From Methanomassiliicoccaceae archaeon UBA328 (GTDB taxonomy: Archaea; Thermoplasmatota; Thermoplasmata; Methanomassiliicoccales; Methanomethylophilaceae), in assembly GCA_002506905.1 (NCBI GenBank), contig DAYM01000005.1, forward strand, positions 44,931 through 108,930: a stretch of 64,000 nt of DNA, given 5' to 3'. Made by a program: the position numbers and the translations under genes. Positions 1 through 9,440 of this stretch are shown piece by piece; the stretch's first letter is position 1, and each line of letters opens with the position of its first letter. The notes beneath the pieces are model-generated. The model saw only the letters and a list, made by a program, of their open reading frames with translations. It ran no database searches and was not told the DNA's origin.

Positions 1-351
1 GAGGACCTCGAAGCCGATGAGGATGATGATTTCGACAGAGATCCCGACAGATTCACCGACAACTCGCCCAGCGCTCTCGTGAGAAGGGCATCGTGGAACA
101 AAGGCCTCAGGTGCAGAAAGGACTACGGACCTTACGCAGTCCCGATCGCATTCGTGAAGTCCAAGGTCGCTGTCTTCATTCTCGGAGACGGTGTCGTCGA
201 TCCCGAGGTCAGAGAGAATCTCCAGAAAGATGACTGGCTTGTCCTTGATTTCAAGGCTTCCAATGTCACCGACGGAGAGGATCAGGCAGTCGCCATCCGC
301 GCGGCGGTCAAAGAGAACCTCAAGGTCCTTAGAAAGAAGAAGAAAAAGTAA
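1..351 (+). CDS. Partial protein, Vsr/DUF559-like C-terminus
   Basis: This is the 3' end of a gene that starts before the window; the frame is open from base 1 to the TAA at 349-351. The visible 116 residues begin with a very acidic stretch, then SPSALVRRASWNKGLRCRKDY, a hydrophobic strand (KVAVFILGDG) and a lysine-rich tail. The order 'basic helix with GLRCRKDY, then a VAVFI strand, then a helical tail' resembles the end of very-short-patch-repair (Vsr)/DUF559 endonucleases. The strand that carries WHG-type residues in Vsr is changed to GDGVVD here, so activity is doubtful. The family call is a weak resemblance. Without the N-terminus the function is not certain. Confidence 0.45.
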   Translation, partial: EDLEADEDDDFDRDPDRFTDNSPSALVRRASWNKGLRCRKDYGPYAVPIAFVKSKVAVFILGDGVVDPEVRENLQKDDWLVLDFKASNVTDGEDQAVAIRAAVKENLKVLRKKKKK

Positions 352-394
352 ACCTGAACCGAGGGGGTTCGCCCCCTCATCTCATTTTTAATTC

Positions 395-3136
395 ATGTCA
401 TTCGAACAGCTTTCACCCGAACTTGTCACTGCACTACGGGAAAAAGGCATAACCGAACCCACTCCGCCTCAGAAAGACGCCATTCCGAGAATAATCCGCG
501 GAGATAACATCCTCCTTGTCGCACCCACCGGTATCGGAAAGACCGAGGCCGCCATGCTCCCGATCCTCGACAGGATATACCGCAACGGGGGAAAGAAAGG
601 CATCAGATGCCTGTACATCACTCCGCTGAGGGCCCTCAACAGAGACATGCTGAAGAGGATGGAGGATTACGGAAAGGCACTGGACATCACCGTCGGAGTG
701 AGACACGGGGACACCTCTCAGGCCGAAAGGAACAAACAGTCGCAGCATCCGCCGGAGATCCTCATCACCACTCCCGAGACACTTCAGGTCCTGTTCACCG
801 GAAAACGTCTGAGAGAACACCTGAAGAACGTCGAATGGGTGGTCGTCGACGAGATCCACGAACTTGCGAACACCGAAAGAGGGGCCCAACTGAGCATAGC
901 GATGGAGAGATTGGTCGCATTGTCCGGCGAATATCAGCGTATCGGACTTTCTGCGACCGTTGGAAACATCGACAGCGTCAGAGACTTCCTGTCGGGCATC
1001 GGAAGGGAGATCACCGTATGCAAACACGATACGCACAGGGACTTCGATATCAGGGTGGAGTGTCCGGTACCCTGCGAGGACAGCACTCTTCTCGACAGAC
1101 TTCAGAGCGACCCGGAGATCTTGGGGGTCATGGTCAGGGCCAGACAGCTCATCGAGGCTGGAAGGTCCACTTTGTTCTTCGTAAACACCCGCGAGACCGC
1201 CGAATGGCTGGCGGCCAGATACCATCTTTGGGACGAGAATATCTCGATCGAGGCCCATCACGGTTCCCTTTCCAAAGAGAACAGGATGGAGATGGAGGAC
1301 CGTTTCAAGAATCAGGAGATCAGATCGCTGATCTGTACCTCGTCCCTCGAACTCGGAATAGACATCGGTTCCGCGGACCTGGTCATCCAGTATAATTCGC
1401 CCAGACAGGTATCGAGGATGATACAGCGTGCGGGACGTGCGGGACACAGGATCGGAGAGAAGATACGCTCGGTCATCTTGGCCACCGCACCCGACGAGGT
1501 CGCCGAAGCGATGGTCGTCGCCAGAAGGAGCGATGCCAAGGAGATAGAGTTCTACTCCGGAAGGAAATGTCCTTTGTCCGTACTTGCCAATCAGCTCATC
1601 GCCATGACCATGGTCGGCAGGACCACCAGGGACGATGCTTACAAAATGATCAGGAGGTCCAGCATATTCAGGGACCTTGACAGAAAGGTCATGGACGATG
1701 TCATCGAACAGCTCAAGAGCATAAAGATGCTGTTCGAGGAGGAAGAAGGATTCTACCGTTCCAGAAAAGGAATGAACTACTTCTACAGCAACATCTCGAT
1801 GATCCCGGATGAGCGCACTTATCTCATCCGGGACATAGCCACCAGAGGAATAATCGGAACGCTGGACGAGAGTTTCGTGGCCACATTCGCAGAGCCCTTC
1901 GCGATGTTCATCGCCAAAGGCCGCACCTGGCGTATCGTCGAGATGCGCGAGGACGAACTTCTTGTCGAAGAGGCGAAGGATGTCGGCTCGGTACCGTCCT
2001 GGGCGGGATCCGATATACCCGTCCCGTTCGAAGTGGCGATGGAAGTGGGGAGGATGCGCAGACTCCGCAACTTCGACAAATATCCCGGCGATGACAACTG
2101 CCGCCAAAAGGTCGCAGACTATCTGAAGGAACAGGACGAAAGATGGGTAATGCCGACCGACCGTCTGATCACCGTCGAGACGGGAGACAGACTGGCCATT
2201 GTGAACTGCTGTTTCGGAAGCAAGGTCAACGAGACCCTCGGAAAGATCTATTCGGCACTTCTCATGGCACGTTTCAACGAAAGCATCGGTGTCACGACCG
2301 ATGCATACAGAATCATTCTCGAACTTCCCAGGAATCTGGACAGAAAGATCCTCCTGGACACATTCCTTTCCATCAAACCGGGGACCATTGAGGCCCTGGC
2401 CAAACTGACCATCCTCAACTCCACATATCTCAGATGGAGATTCGTCCACGTGGCGAAGAAATTCGGCATCATCGAGAAGACCGCGGATCACAGATTCATG
2501 AACTTCAACAGACTGTTCGAGATGCACAACGGCACCCCCGCCTACAACGATGCCGTCGACCTCGTCCTCTACGAGGACCTGGACATCAAGAACACCGAAC
2601 TTGTCGTCTCCATGATCAAAGAGGGAAAGATCGAAGTGAAGGCGGGACCGGTCTCGCCCATCGCAATCGAAGGCATCACAAGGTCTAAGGAGCTCATGCA
2701 GCCGGTCCGTGCGGATCACTCGATCCTCATGGCACTGAAAAAAAGACTGGACGACGAACTTCTGTACGCAACATGCGTGAACTGCACCACCCAATGGAGG
2801 GTAAGGGTCGCAGATGCGCCGAAACGCTTCGTGTGTCCGAAATGCGGAGGACGCATGATCGCCCTCCTGAAAGGGTACGACCGCGACATCGTCAAGAATT
2901 CGAAATCCTCCGTTCCGGACGAACAGAAGAAGAAAGATATGCAGAGAGTGTCCAGGAACGCGAATCTTGTGAACGAGTATGGAGGAAGGGCGGCCATAGT
3001 GCTGGCCGGAAGAGGGATCGGCTCCGACGGCGCCTCGAGGATACTCCGTACCATGCATGTTGACGAGGATGAGTTCCTCAGGGACATAATGAATGCAGAG
3101 ATCCTCTACGCGAAGACAAAACGCTTCTGGGATTGA
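395..3136 (+). CDS. Lhr-type DEAD/DEAH-box ATP-dependent helicase
   Basis: A 913-residue superfamily 2 helicase. Motif I is APTGIGKTEAA near residue 43, motif II is VVVDEIHE near residue 150, motif III is LSATVGN near residue 186, and the second RecA domain has the QRAGRAGHR motif VI near residue 343. These features and the long C-terminal extension place it in the Lhr group, which unwinds DNA or RNA-DNA hybrids in repair. A treble-clef-like CVNC...CPKCGG zinc motif sits near residue 793, close to the C-terminus; E. coli Lhr does not have this. The ATG lies shortly after a T-rich stretch with no strong ribosome site, which suggests a short or absent leader. A second and much larger Lhr-like gene lies at 38.2-43.6 kb. 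Confidence 0.9.
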   Translation: MSFEQLSPELVTALREKGITEPTPPQKDAIPRIIRGDNILLVAPTGIGKTEAAMLPILDRIYRNGGKKGIRCLYITPLRALNRDMLKRMEDYGKALDITVGVRHGDTSQAERNKQSQHPPEILITTPETLQVLFTGKRLREHLKNVEWVVVDEIHELANTERGAQLSIAMERLVALSGEYQRIGLSATVGNIDSVRDFLSGIGREITVCKHDTHRDFDIRVECPVPCEDSTLLDRLQSDPEILGVMVRARQLIEAGRSTLFFVNTRETAEWLAARYHLWDENISIEAHHGSLSKENRMEMEDRFKNQEIRSLICTSSLELGIDIGSADLVIQYNSPRQVSRMIQRAGRAGHRIGEKIRSVILATAPDEVAEAMVVARRSDAKEIEFYSGRKCPLSVLANQLIAMTMVGRTTRDDAYKMIRRSSIFRDLDRKVMDDVIEQLKSIKMLFEEEEGFYRSRKGMNYFYSNISMIPDERTYLIRDIATRGIIGTLDESFVATFAEPFAMFIAKGRTWRIVEMREDELLVEEAKDVGSVPSWAGSDIPVPFEVAMEVGRMRRLRNFDKYPGDDNCRQKVADYLKEQDERWVMPTDRLITVETGDRLAIVNCCFGSKVNETLGKIYSALLMARFNESIGVTTDAYRIILELPRNLDRKILLDTFLSIKPGTIEALAKLTILNSTYLRWRFVHVAKKFGIIEKTADHRFMNFNRLFEMHNGTPAYNDAVDLVLYEDLDIKNTELVVSMIKEGKIEVKAGPVSPIAIEGITRSKELMQPVRADHSILMALKKRLDDELLYATCVNCTTQWRVRVADAPKRFVCPKCGGRMIALLKGYDRDIVKNSKSSVPDEQKKKDMQRVSRNANLVNEYGGRAAIVLAGRGIGSDGASRILRTMHVDEDEFLRDIMNAEILYAKTKRFWD

Positions 3137-3820
3137 TCAGAAATTGGAACCTTTCGCCTTGAAGACGGGTTCTTTGACCTCTTCTTCGAGTTTCTTGGGC
3201 TTCACATTGTGAGCTGCGAGGAATCCTTTTGAAACGACATATACTTCGGAAGAAGTATCACGCGATGCGGCGGGAGAATAGACCCTGACCGTCGTGAATC
3301 TCTTATCGAGCTCTTGCATGAGATCGTCGAACATGTCTCCCATGAACACTTTGCAGACCATCTTTCCGTTCCTCTTCAGGACACGGTCGCATACATCTAC
3401 CGCATACATGCAGAGATTGATCGATCTTGCGTGATCTGTAGAATAATGGCCGGCTATGTTGGGGGCCATATCCGAAATGACGACGTCCGCCTTCCCGCCG
3501 AATGTCTCCAGCAGCTTGATCATGGTGGCGTCTTCGGTGATGTCTCCGATTATCGTGGTAACTCCGTCCAGAGGTCTGATGTATCTCAGGTCGACCCCGA
3601 CGACCTTTCCCTTTTCGCCGACACGCTCCTTTGCGACCTGAAGCCAGCCACCCGGACACGCTCCGAGATCGACGACAGAATCCCCTTCCCTGAAGATGCT
3701 GAAACGGTCGTCTATCTGCATGAGTTTGAATGATGCCCTCGAACGGTAATCCAGCTTTTTTGCCAGTTTGTAGTAGTACTCGTTGTGTCTTTCTACAACC
3801 CAGCGGTCGTGTAGGCCCAC
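3137..3820 (-). CDS. rlmE: 23S rRNA 2'-O-methyltransferase (RlmE/FtsJ family)
   Basis: A 227-residue FtsJ-type SAM-dependent methyltransferase predicted to methylate a 2'-hydroxyl in 23S rRNA. The N-terminal block YRSRASFKLMQIDDRF and the SAM loop VVDLGACPGGWLQVA are typical of the family. The catalytic K-D-K-E tetrad is consistent with K32, the D in VISDMAPN, the K in GKMVCKVF and the E in SSEVYVV. The best in-frame start is a GTG at 3820, giving the short N-terminus before the RWVVERHNEYY helix that archaeal orthologues have. It converges on the Lhr gene with no intergenic space. Confidence 0.93.
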   Translation of the reverse strand: MGLHDRWVVERHNEYYYKLAKKLDYRSRASFKLMQIDDRFSIFREGDSVVDLGACPGGWLQVAKERVGEKGKVVGVDLRYIRPLDGVTTIIGDITEDATMIKLLETFGGKADVVISDMAPNIAGHYSTDHARSINLCMYAVDVCDRVLKRNGKMVCKVFMGDMFDDLMQELDKRFTTVRVYSPAASRDTSSEVYVVSKGFLAAHNVKPKKLEEEVKEPVFKAKGSNF

Positions 3821-4009
3821 GGTGTCTGCTATACGCTCTCCCTTTAAACGGTTTTGCGTTCAGCTGTCCGTAAAAAAGTATCTAATCCGGTGAAACTAAC
3901 AGGATGAACTCGCTTACCCACAATTTTGAAACATACTAAAGACTGAAAATAATCAATCATGTTATTAACTAATATAGCCACCTCGACACACAACCAATTT
4001 GAGGTAAAA

Positions 4010-7000
4010 ATGAAAGCCAACTTGAAATTGGTCATTATAACGATCATAGCGATCGTAACGATGACCGCAATTGTATCGATCCCTACCGAAGATGTTGCTT
4101 CAGACAGTGAGAGCACTGTCATCAGCACAGCTCAGGTAGTAAATGCCGATGAGGAGTATGACCTCCCTAACGATGTCGCCTTCACCACCGGCGGCTCTAT
4201 AACTGTGAAATCCGACGGAACCCTTAATATAAACATCATGTCCGGAGGTCAGAAGATCTCCAGCAGTGTTTCGGAACCGATCATCATCCTGGAAGCGGGA
4301 TCTGAGATTAACATATCTCCTTTGGACTCAAAAGAGATCGAGAGTGAAACGGAAGTATACTTCAACGGTACTGCAGATCTGGATGTGTCCGTTCTGATAG
4401 GTACGTCACTCAGTGTCGACATTTCGTTCTCGGCAACCAGCGGAACCAGTCTGACGATCGAAAAAATAGTAGCCGTATCATTCAACAGCGATGCGGATAT
4501 CACTGCTAAAGTCGAAATGTCCAAGATGCCCACTGAAGGAGGCCTGAAGTCGATCAAAACGATATTCAGTGACGACTTCAAGGCAAAGGCCTACATCGAC
4601 GGAAATATCGACGTCAACATCATGAAGATGTTCAATGTCAAATTCACCGGTTCGCTTGAGCTCAATGCCGGCGTCACATCCGGCAACTACATGATCACAG
4701 CCACCAGCAATGCCGAGGCCACAGCCGAGATCACTATCGGTGAAGAAATGACCGCCGTAACGCTCACAGAAGACATGAACATCTCTGTGAACTGCGAAAA
4801 GCTCGCGACCGCCGTTCAATCTCTCACCAATATAGCCGGCTTCTCCAAAGCATTGATAGAAAACTTCCCCGAGATCAGCGGAAGCGCGAAAGTGGTAATT
4901 CGGACCGGCACCATCGATATCCCCGTTGAAGACGTTTCCATAAGTGTCGGCAGCGCCACCGTTGCAGGCCTCGTACTGTTCAAGGACGGAAAAATGACCA
5001 TCGAAGGCCGTTTCGGACTCGACAGCCTGTCCGTTGATTCGGGCGGCGACGAGTATTATGAACACACAGACTTCGCACTGGGCGGTACGAATCTCGATAT
5101 CAAGGCCACCGCAAACCTGGACGGACTGATCAATGTGATATTCTATCACTTGTCATACGATGACCCCTTCGATGCGCTCAAAGACTTGGATGCCGAGATC
5201 GATGTGAGCGGATCAATAAAATCCGCAAAGTTACATACCATAACCGAAGGCACCGAAATGACATTCGTCATCAGGAACGCTTCTGCGAGCATGAGTGCAG
5301 AACTTTCCGATAACAAGCTCAGTGCGAATGTTACCGCCGGCTTAGACAGCTTCGAAATGATCGGAAATATCGGAGCATACGGCAAATCCTACATATCCAT
5401 CAACAACGTAAGCATCAGCGCGGCCATTAACGACCTTGACCTCACCAAGCTCACAGGAGAATCTGCTCTCCCCACCCTAATAGCAAGTATAAACGATGAA
5501 AACACAAAGGCCTCGATGAGCAGCGCCATATTCAACATTGGAGAAGACACCGGCTTCACCGAAATATCGATCGGCAATGTGTCATGCGGCATCGCGGACG
5601 GCAAGATCAGCATCCCCTCCGTGTCTGCAAACGTGAACATCGATTACGCCGACACTGACGTCGACAGTATGAGCATGACCATTGACAGCCTTACGTTCGA
5701 GATCGATCTGAATGAATTCAAACTGTCATTTTCGGATATCAACGGAACCGTCAAACAGAACATGGTAGATGCCACGGTCAACACCATAACCCTGAGCGAT
5801 GTCACCGTGGTTCCGGAAACGGACGATATCACTACGATCGCCGTGACCTCGGGTACAATATCCTTGGAAAAGGGCACCGGAATTGTACTGAGCAACTTGG
5901 GTGTAAGTCTCGAGGACGGGGTCACCCTCGACATCGGATCGAACTGCGTATTGCAGGTCAGCGAATTCAGCGCAACAAGCGGTGCCATATGCAACGCAAA
6001 TGTCTGCACATACAAATTCACGGACGGCGATACCTACTCGATCGCAGTGAACGGATATACTCCGGATGTTTCCTTCCCCCGCTACTGTGTTTCGGTTGTA
6101 TATACATCCGACGTAATATCCTCGGTGATTCTTATTGCCGACGAAGGCTACGAATTCTCAGAGTGGAAAGGGGGACTGAAATACGAACTCGCTGACGGCG
6201 TTGCCACCCTTACCGAATATAAGGGTACAGTGAAGGCGAACATTACCGGTATCGAGTACTCTCTGATCGTCGATGGCGCTGACGCCGTCAAATATGCCGC
6301 AGGCGAGCTGGTCTACATCACCACACCTACCAAGGATGGCATGGTGTTCATCCAATTCGTCGACGCTAACGGAAATCATGTGGACTACAGCAAAAACATA
6401 CTGGTCATGCCCAGTAACGATCTGACCATAAGCTCTGTGTTCGGAGTTGCTGTCACCGCAGGAGACGGCATAGTAGATGTCGGCGATAACAACTTCTCGA
6501 CCGAATTGACCGTTTCGTCAGGATCCGATTTCGCGTCCGGAATGTTCCGGCTGAATAACGGCATCCTTGTGAAAATATACACGGTTGTTAGTGAAGACAT
6601 CGTTTTCAGCAGTATCGAACAGAACAGCAATAACAAGACCCTTACTTCAATGTACTGCAACCAGAGGGCCTACATCTATTACGGTCCGACAACGATCGAA
6701 AACCCCACTGTGTACCACGTCAACGAAAACGGAAACAAGTGCGCCCTCAATACAGAACTTGTCGAGGTCGACGGTAAAAAGTACGCGATGTTCTGCACAG
6801 AGGACTTCTCGACCTTCTACGTGGAAAGCGGTACCGCCGCACCTACGGTGAACACCGACATGACGACCGGTGCCGATGCTGTTGATACAGATTTCGATGA
6901 CGGCGGCAACAGCGGCAGCGGCAGCGGAAGCAGCTGGATCTACATCGTTATCGCCATTGTGGTCATCATCGTGGCTCTGTTCGTGGTACTGCTCCTTCTG

Positions 7001-7045
7001 CAGAAGAGCGGAAAACTGCCTTTCGAACTGCCGATCAAGCTCTGA
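4010..7045 (+). CDS. Large membrane-anchored surface protein
   Basis: A 1011-residue secreted protein of unknown function. The ATG at 4010 is chosen over the upstream in-frame start at 3959 because it follows a GAGGT ribosome site (4001-4005) and begins directly with a signal sequence (MKANLKLVIITIIAIVTMTA). The body is Ser/Thr/Asp-rich and beta-strand-like, with repeated short N-D-S-rich segments and two C-terminal FSEWKGG / GMVFIQF-type units reminiscent of bacterial Listeria-Bacteroides repeats. It ends with a GSGSGSS linker, one transmembrane helix (about residues 980-1000) and a short cytoplasmic tail. This architecture fits an adhesin-like or cell-surface structural protein; there is no enzymatic motif. 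No operon partner is evident. Confidence 0.7.
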   Translation: MKANLKLVIITIIAIVTMTAIVSIPTEDVASDSESTVISTAQVVNADEEYDLPNDVAFTTGGSITVKSDGTLNINIMSGGQKISSSVSEPIIILEAGSEINISPLDSKEIESETEVYFNGTADLDVSVLIGTSLSVDISFSATSGTSLTIEKIVAVSFNSDADITAKVEMSKMPTEGGLKSIKTIFSDDFKAKAYIDGNIDVNIMKMFNVKFTGSLELNAGVTSGNYMITATSNAEATAEITIGEEMTAVTLTEDMNISVNCEKLATAVQSLTNIAGFSKALIENFPEISGSAKVVIRTGTIDIPVEDVSISVGSATVAGLVLFKDGKMTIEGRFGLDSLSVDSGGDEYYEHTDFALGGTNLDIKATANLDGLINVIFYHLSYDDPFDALKDLDAEIDVSGSIKSAKLHTITEGTEMTFVIRNASASMSAELSDNKLSANVTAGLDSFEMIGNIGAYGKSYISINNVSISAAINDLDLTKLTGESALPTLIASINDENTKASMSSAIFNIGEDTGFTEISIGNVSCGIADGKISIPSVSANVNIDYADTDVDSMSMTIDSLTFEIDLNEFKLSFSDINGTVKQNMVDATVNTITLSDVTVVPETDDITTIAVTSGTISLEKGTGIVLSNLGVSLEDGVTLDIGSNCVLQVSEFSATSGAICNANVCTYKFTDGDTYSIAVNGYTPDVSFPRYCVSVVYTSDVISSVILIADEGYEFSEWKGGLKYELADGVATLTEYKGTVKANITGIEYSLIVDGADAVKYAAGELVYITTPTKDGMVFIQFVDANGNHVDYSKNILVMPSNDLTISSVFGVAVTAGDGIVDVGDNNFSTELTVSSGSDFASGMFRLNNGILVKIYTVVSEDIVFSSIEQNSNNKTLTSMYCNQRAYIYYGPTTIENPTVYHVNENGNKCALNTELVEVDGKKYAMFCTEDFSTFYVESGTAAPTVNTDMTTGADAVDTDFDDGGNSGSGSGSSWIYIVIAIVVIIVALFVVLLLLQKSGKLPFELPIKL

Positions 7046-7193
7046 TGCATCTTACGGCCTTACGGCCGGAAACCTTTTACCTTTATTTCCACCCCGCCGA
7101 CCGCATTGTCCGTCACAGAGGTATCGTATATTCTTCCTGATCTCGCAACCAATTTAATAATGGTGAAAGACATCCCACGGTCAGTGATCCCAC

Positions 7194-8213
7194 ATGTCGA
7201 CAGGATGGACATATTCCAAAGCAGGCGTTAACATCGACCAGAAATCGAGCGCTATCGAGTCTCTCGTCAGCGAGCTCAAATACAAGAGGACAGGCCTCGG
7301 ACAGATGGTCCACATGCCAGGACTTTTCGCGAGTCTCATCGATTTCGGAGACAAATACATCACTTTGGCCACCGACGGTGTGGGAACCAAGATCCTTGTT
7401 GCAGAAGAACTCGGTATTTGGAACACCATCGGTATCGATTGTATCGCAATGAACGTCAACGACACCATCTGCGTCAACGCCGAACCCACTTCTTTCGTCG
7501 ATTATATCGCGATCGACAAGCCTAACGACGAGATCACAAAGCAGATCGGCATCGGGCTCCAGAAAGGAGCAGAGCTCTCGAACATGGAGATCGTCGGCGG
7601 AGAGATCGCCGTCCTGCCTGAAATGGTGAACGGCGTGGACCTTTCCGGAACATGCATGGGATACGTGGAGAAGGACAAGATCGTCACAGGTGCGACATGC
7701 GAAGAGGGAGATCTTATCGTATCGCTCAGGTCCTCGGGTATCCACTCCAACGGACTGACCCTCGCCAGAAAGGTGTTCCAGTCGGCGGGCCTGAATATGA
7801 AGGACAAGACATCCGGTCTGTCCAAGAGCGTCGGTATGGAACTTCTTACACCCACGGAGATCTATGTGAAACAGGTCTTGGAGATCACCAAAGAGAACAC
7901 GATCCACGGTCTTGTGGACATTACCGGCGGCGGACTCAGGAACATCCTTCGTATGAAGAAGGGCCTGAAATACATCATCAGCGACCCCGTCAAGCCCGAC
8001 CCCATCTTCACAAAGATCCAGGAACTCGGACAGATCGAGACCGAGGAGATCTATCAGACGCTCAACATGAGCATGGGATTCGCGATCATAGCTCCCGCGG
8101 AAGATGCCGAGAACATCGCCTCGGAATACAAGAACGCCGACATCGTCGGGCGTGTCGAGAAAGGCGCGGGCGTATACCTCGAACCGGAAAAGATCCTGTA
8201 CGAGCATTACTGA
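7194..8213 (+). CDS. purM: Phosphoribosylformylglycinamidine cyclo-ligase
   Basis: PurM, 339 residues, forms AIR from FGAM and ATP in de novo purine synthesis. The N-terminal GVNIDQKSSAIESL block, the THATDGVGTKI-like segment (here TLATDGVGTKILVAEEL), DCIAMNVNDTICVNAEP and the GGEIAVLPEMV region are hallmark AIR-synthase motifs. LVDITGGGLRNILRMKKGLKY matches the C-terminal ATP/FGAM-binding loop. The length matches the family (about 340). A TATA-like CAATTTAATAA lies about 40 bases upstream. The stop codon overlaps the convergent DUF531 gene by seven bases. Confidence 0.95.
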   Translation: MSTGWTYSKAGVNIDQKSSAIESLVSELKYKRTGLGQMVHMPGLFASLIDFGDKYITLATDGVGTKILVAEELGIWNTIGIDCIAMNVNDTICVNAEPTSFVDYIAIDKPNDEITKQIGIGLQKGAELSNMEIVGGEIAVLPEMVNGVDLSGTCMGYVEKDKIVTGATCEEGDLIVSLRSSGIHSNGLTLARKVFQSAGLNMKDKTSGLSKSVGMELLTPTEIYVKQVLEITKENTIHGLVDITGGGLRNILRMKKGLKYIISDPVKPDPIFTKIQELGQIETEEIYQTLNMSMGFAIIAPAEDAENIASEYKNADIVGRVEKGAGVYLEPEKILYEHY

Positions 8214-8749
8214 TTGAGCTTCGCGTTAAGCGCGCCGCAGACCGCGCCGAGAGCGGTACAGGTCTCGAGAGAATAACCTTCGTCAGTGATATCCAGATTT
8301 ATCTTCGGTATCGATGCGGGCTCCTTCGGGACACCGTGAGGGCCTATACCGAACACCAGAAGGATGCTCTGACCTCTTTCCACCATATCAACGACCTGGG
8401 CCAGCGGGACCTGCTTCTGTTTGTCCGGCTTGCTTGTGGTCAGTATAGGCTCCCCGAGCTGCGGCGGGAATCCTTTTGCGGGGTACGGGAACTTCATAAA
8501 ACGTCCCTTTTCGGCAAGCTTCATGAAATTACCTCCGTGATCGCCGATACTCGTGGTACCGGCCACCCATTCCGCGACCTCCATGGGAGTGTTGGTATCT
8601 TCCGGGATCGGGAATCCGAAAAGTGCCAGGTTCATATTGAACGCCATAGCAAGGTCCCCTGCCCTGGCAATGACCCTTCTGTGCGGCTCTCTGAACTTCT
8701 TAGGGTCGTACGCATTGTACAGACCGATCGTTATCCTTCCTCTTCCCAT
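8207..8749 (-). CDS. DUF531 family archaeal protein
   Basis: A 180-residue protein of the archaeal DUF531 family, whose biochemical role is not established. The conserved opening ITIGLYNAYDPKKFREPHRR and the segment LALFGFPIP are diagnostic. The ATG at 8749 is preferred over the upstream 8779 start because it overlaps the stop region of the small upstream gene (TGA at 8751-8753) in the usual coupled arrangement, and because the conserved block starts right there. Co-transcribed with a 51-residue gene just upstream. Confidence 0.8.
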   Translation of the reverse strand: MGRGRITIGLYNAYDPKKFREPHRRVIARAGDLAMAFNMNLALFGFPIPEDTNTPMEVAEWVAGTTSIGDHGGNFMKLAEKGRFMKFPYPAKGFPPQLGEPILTTSKPDKQKQVPLAQVVDMVERGQSILLVFGIGPHGVPKEPASIPKINLDITDEGYSLETCTALGAVCGALNAKLNQ

Positions 8750-8750
8750 A

Positions 8751-8906
8751 TCAGATCCTCCTTCTTCCGACGACGGCATATGCGTCGCCGTCCAGGAATA
8801 TCTCGTAATCGGGATACTCCTTCTTCAGACGCTCGACCTCTTCCAGCACCTGCGCCAGCGTGAGCCCGCATGTCTTGATATCGATGAATATCTTATCGGG
8901 CTCCAT
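8751..8906 (-). CDS. Small 51-residue conserved-looking protein
   Basis: A short ORF reading MEPDKIFIDIKTCGLTLAQ... and ending in AYAVVGRRRI. The ATG at 8906 is preferred over the in-frame ATG six bases upstream because GAGGT lies at correct spacing before it. The TGA at 8751-8753 leaves one base before the DUF531 ATG, so the two are translationally coupled. It predicts a strand-helix-strand fold (KIFIDIK, then a charged helix QVLEEVERLKKEY, then EIFLDGDAYAVVG). I do not recognise the family. Coding status rests on the ribosome site, the coupling and the plausible fold. Confidence 0.65.
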   Translation of the reverse strand: MEPDKIFIDIKTCGLTLAQVLEEVERLKKEYPDYEIFLDGDAYAVVGRRRI

Positions 8907-8941
8907 AGGCATACCTCACACATAACAGAGTAAAAAAGGAA

Positions 8942-9017
8942 TGGTGCCGTGAGCCGGGCTCGAACCAGCGACTTCGTGATCTTCAGTCACGCACTCTCCC
9001 AACTGAGTTACCACGGC
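8942..9017 (-). tRNA. tRNA-Phe (anticodon GAA)
   Basis: The reverse strand folds into a cloverleaf: acceptor GCCGTGG pairs with TCACGGC (one G-T), the anticodon stem CGTGA/TCACG closes the loop CTGAAGA with anticodon GAA, and the T arm contains GGTTCGAGCCC. The discriminator is A and the CCA end is encoded in the genome (8942-8944). There is no intron. Confidence 0.95.
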
Positions 9018-9063
9018 GTATGTCTCCTGTACATTCATTTTGTTTATAATAGTTTGCCATTAC

Positions 9064-9438
9064 TCAGGGGCGTATTCTGCCCTTGGGATCGCTGCTAGGC
9101 GGTATCCTTTCGTCGGTATTGGGGCGGTATTCCGCCTCTGCGGGCATTTTTCCCTGCGGCATCTTGCCCTTGGGGACTATCTCCTCGGGAACTTCGCTGT
9201 AAGAGGCCGCGCCCGGCCTCTTCAGCCTAAGACAGTCCACGGTGCTGTTCTCATCCAATATCCCGAGATACAGCCTGCGGTTCGATACGACCAGAACGTC
9301 TCCGACGGCGAATATTGCCGCCGTGATCGCGTACAGTATCCTTGCGATACCGTCGGCCATCACGGCGGCCGCCAAAGAGATGAGGGAGGCCGCCGCGGCG
9401 ACAGCGATGACTGCCGTCCAGGCGGTCCGGGCCTTCAT
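9064..9438 (-). CDS. Small two-helix membrane protein downstream of gyrA
   Basis: A 124-residue protein with two hydrophobic helices (about residues 5-27 and 32-52: TAWTAVIAVAAAASLISLAA and ARILYAITAAIFAVGDVLVV), followed by a charged, proline-rich cytoplasmic tail containing a short tandem repeat PKGKMPQGKMP. Its ATG at 9438 lies two bases after the gyrA TGA, with TGAGG as ribosome site, so it is the third gene of a gyrB-gyrA operon. I do not recognise the family. Confidence 0.6.
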   Translation of the reverse strand: MKARTAWTAVIAVAAAASLISLAAAVMADGIARILYAITAAIFAVGDVLVVSNRRLYLGILDENSTVDCLRLKRPGAASYSEVPEEIVPKGKMPQGKMPAEAEYRPNTDERIPPSSDPKGRIRP

Positions 9439-9440
9439 CC

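Noticed and set aside
434..3058. An 874-codon open frame on the minus strand across the first Lhr gene
   Set aside because: It is antisense to a gene with clear helicase motifs, and its translation has no family pattern. Codon use in this genome leaves long open antisense frames.
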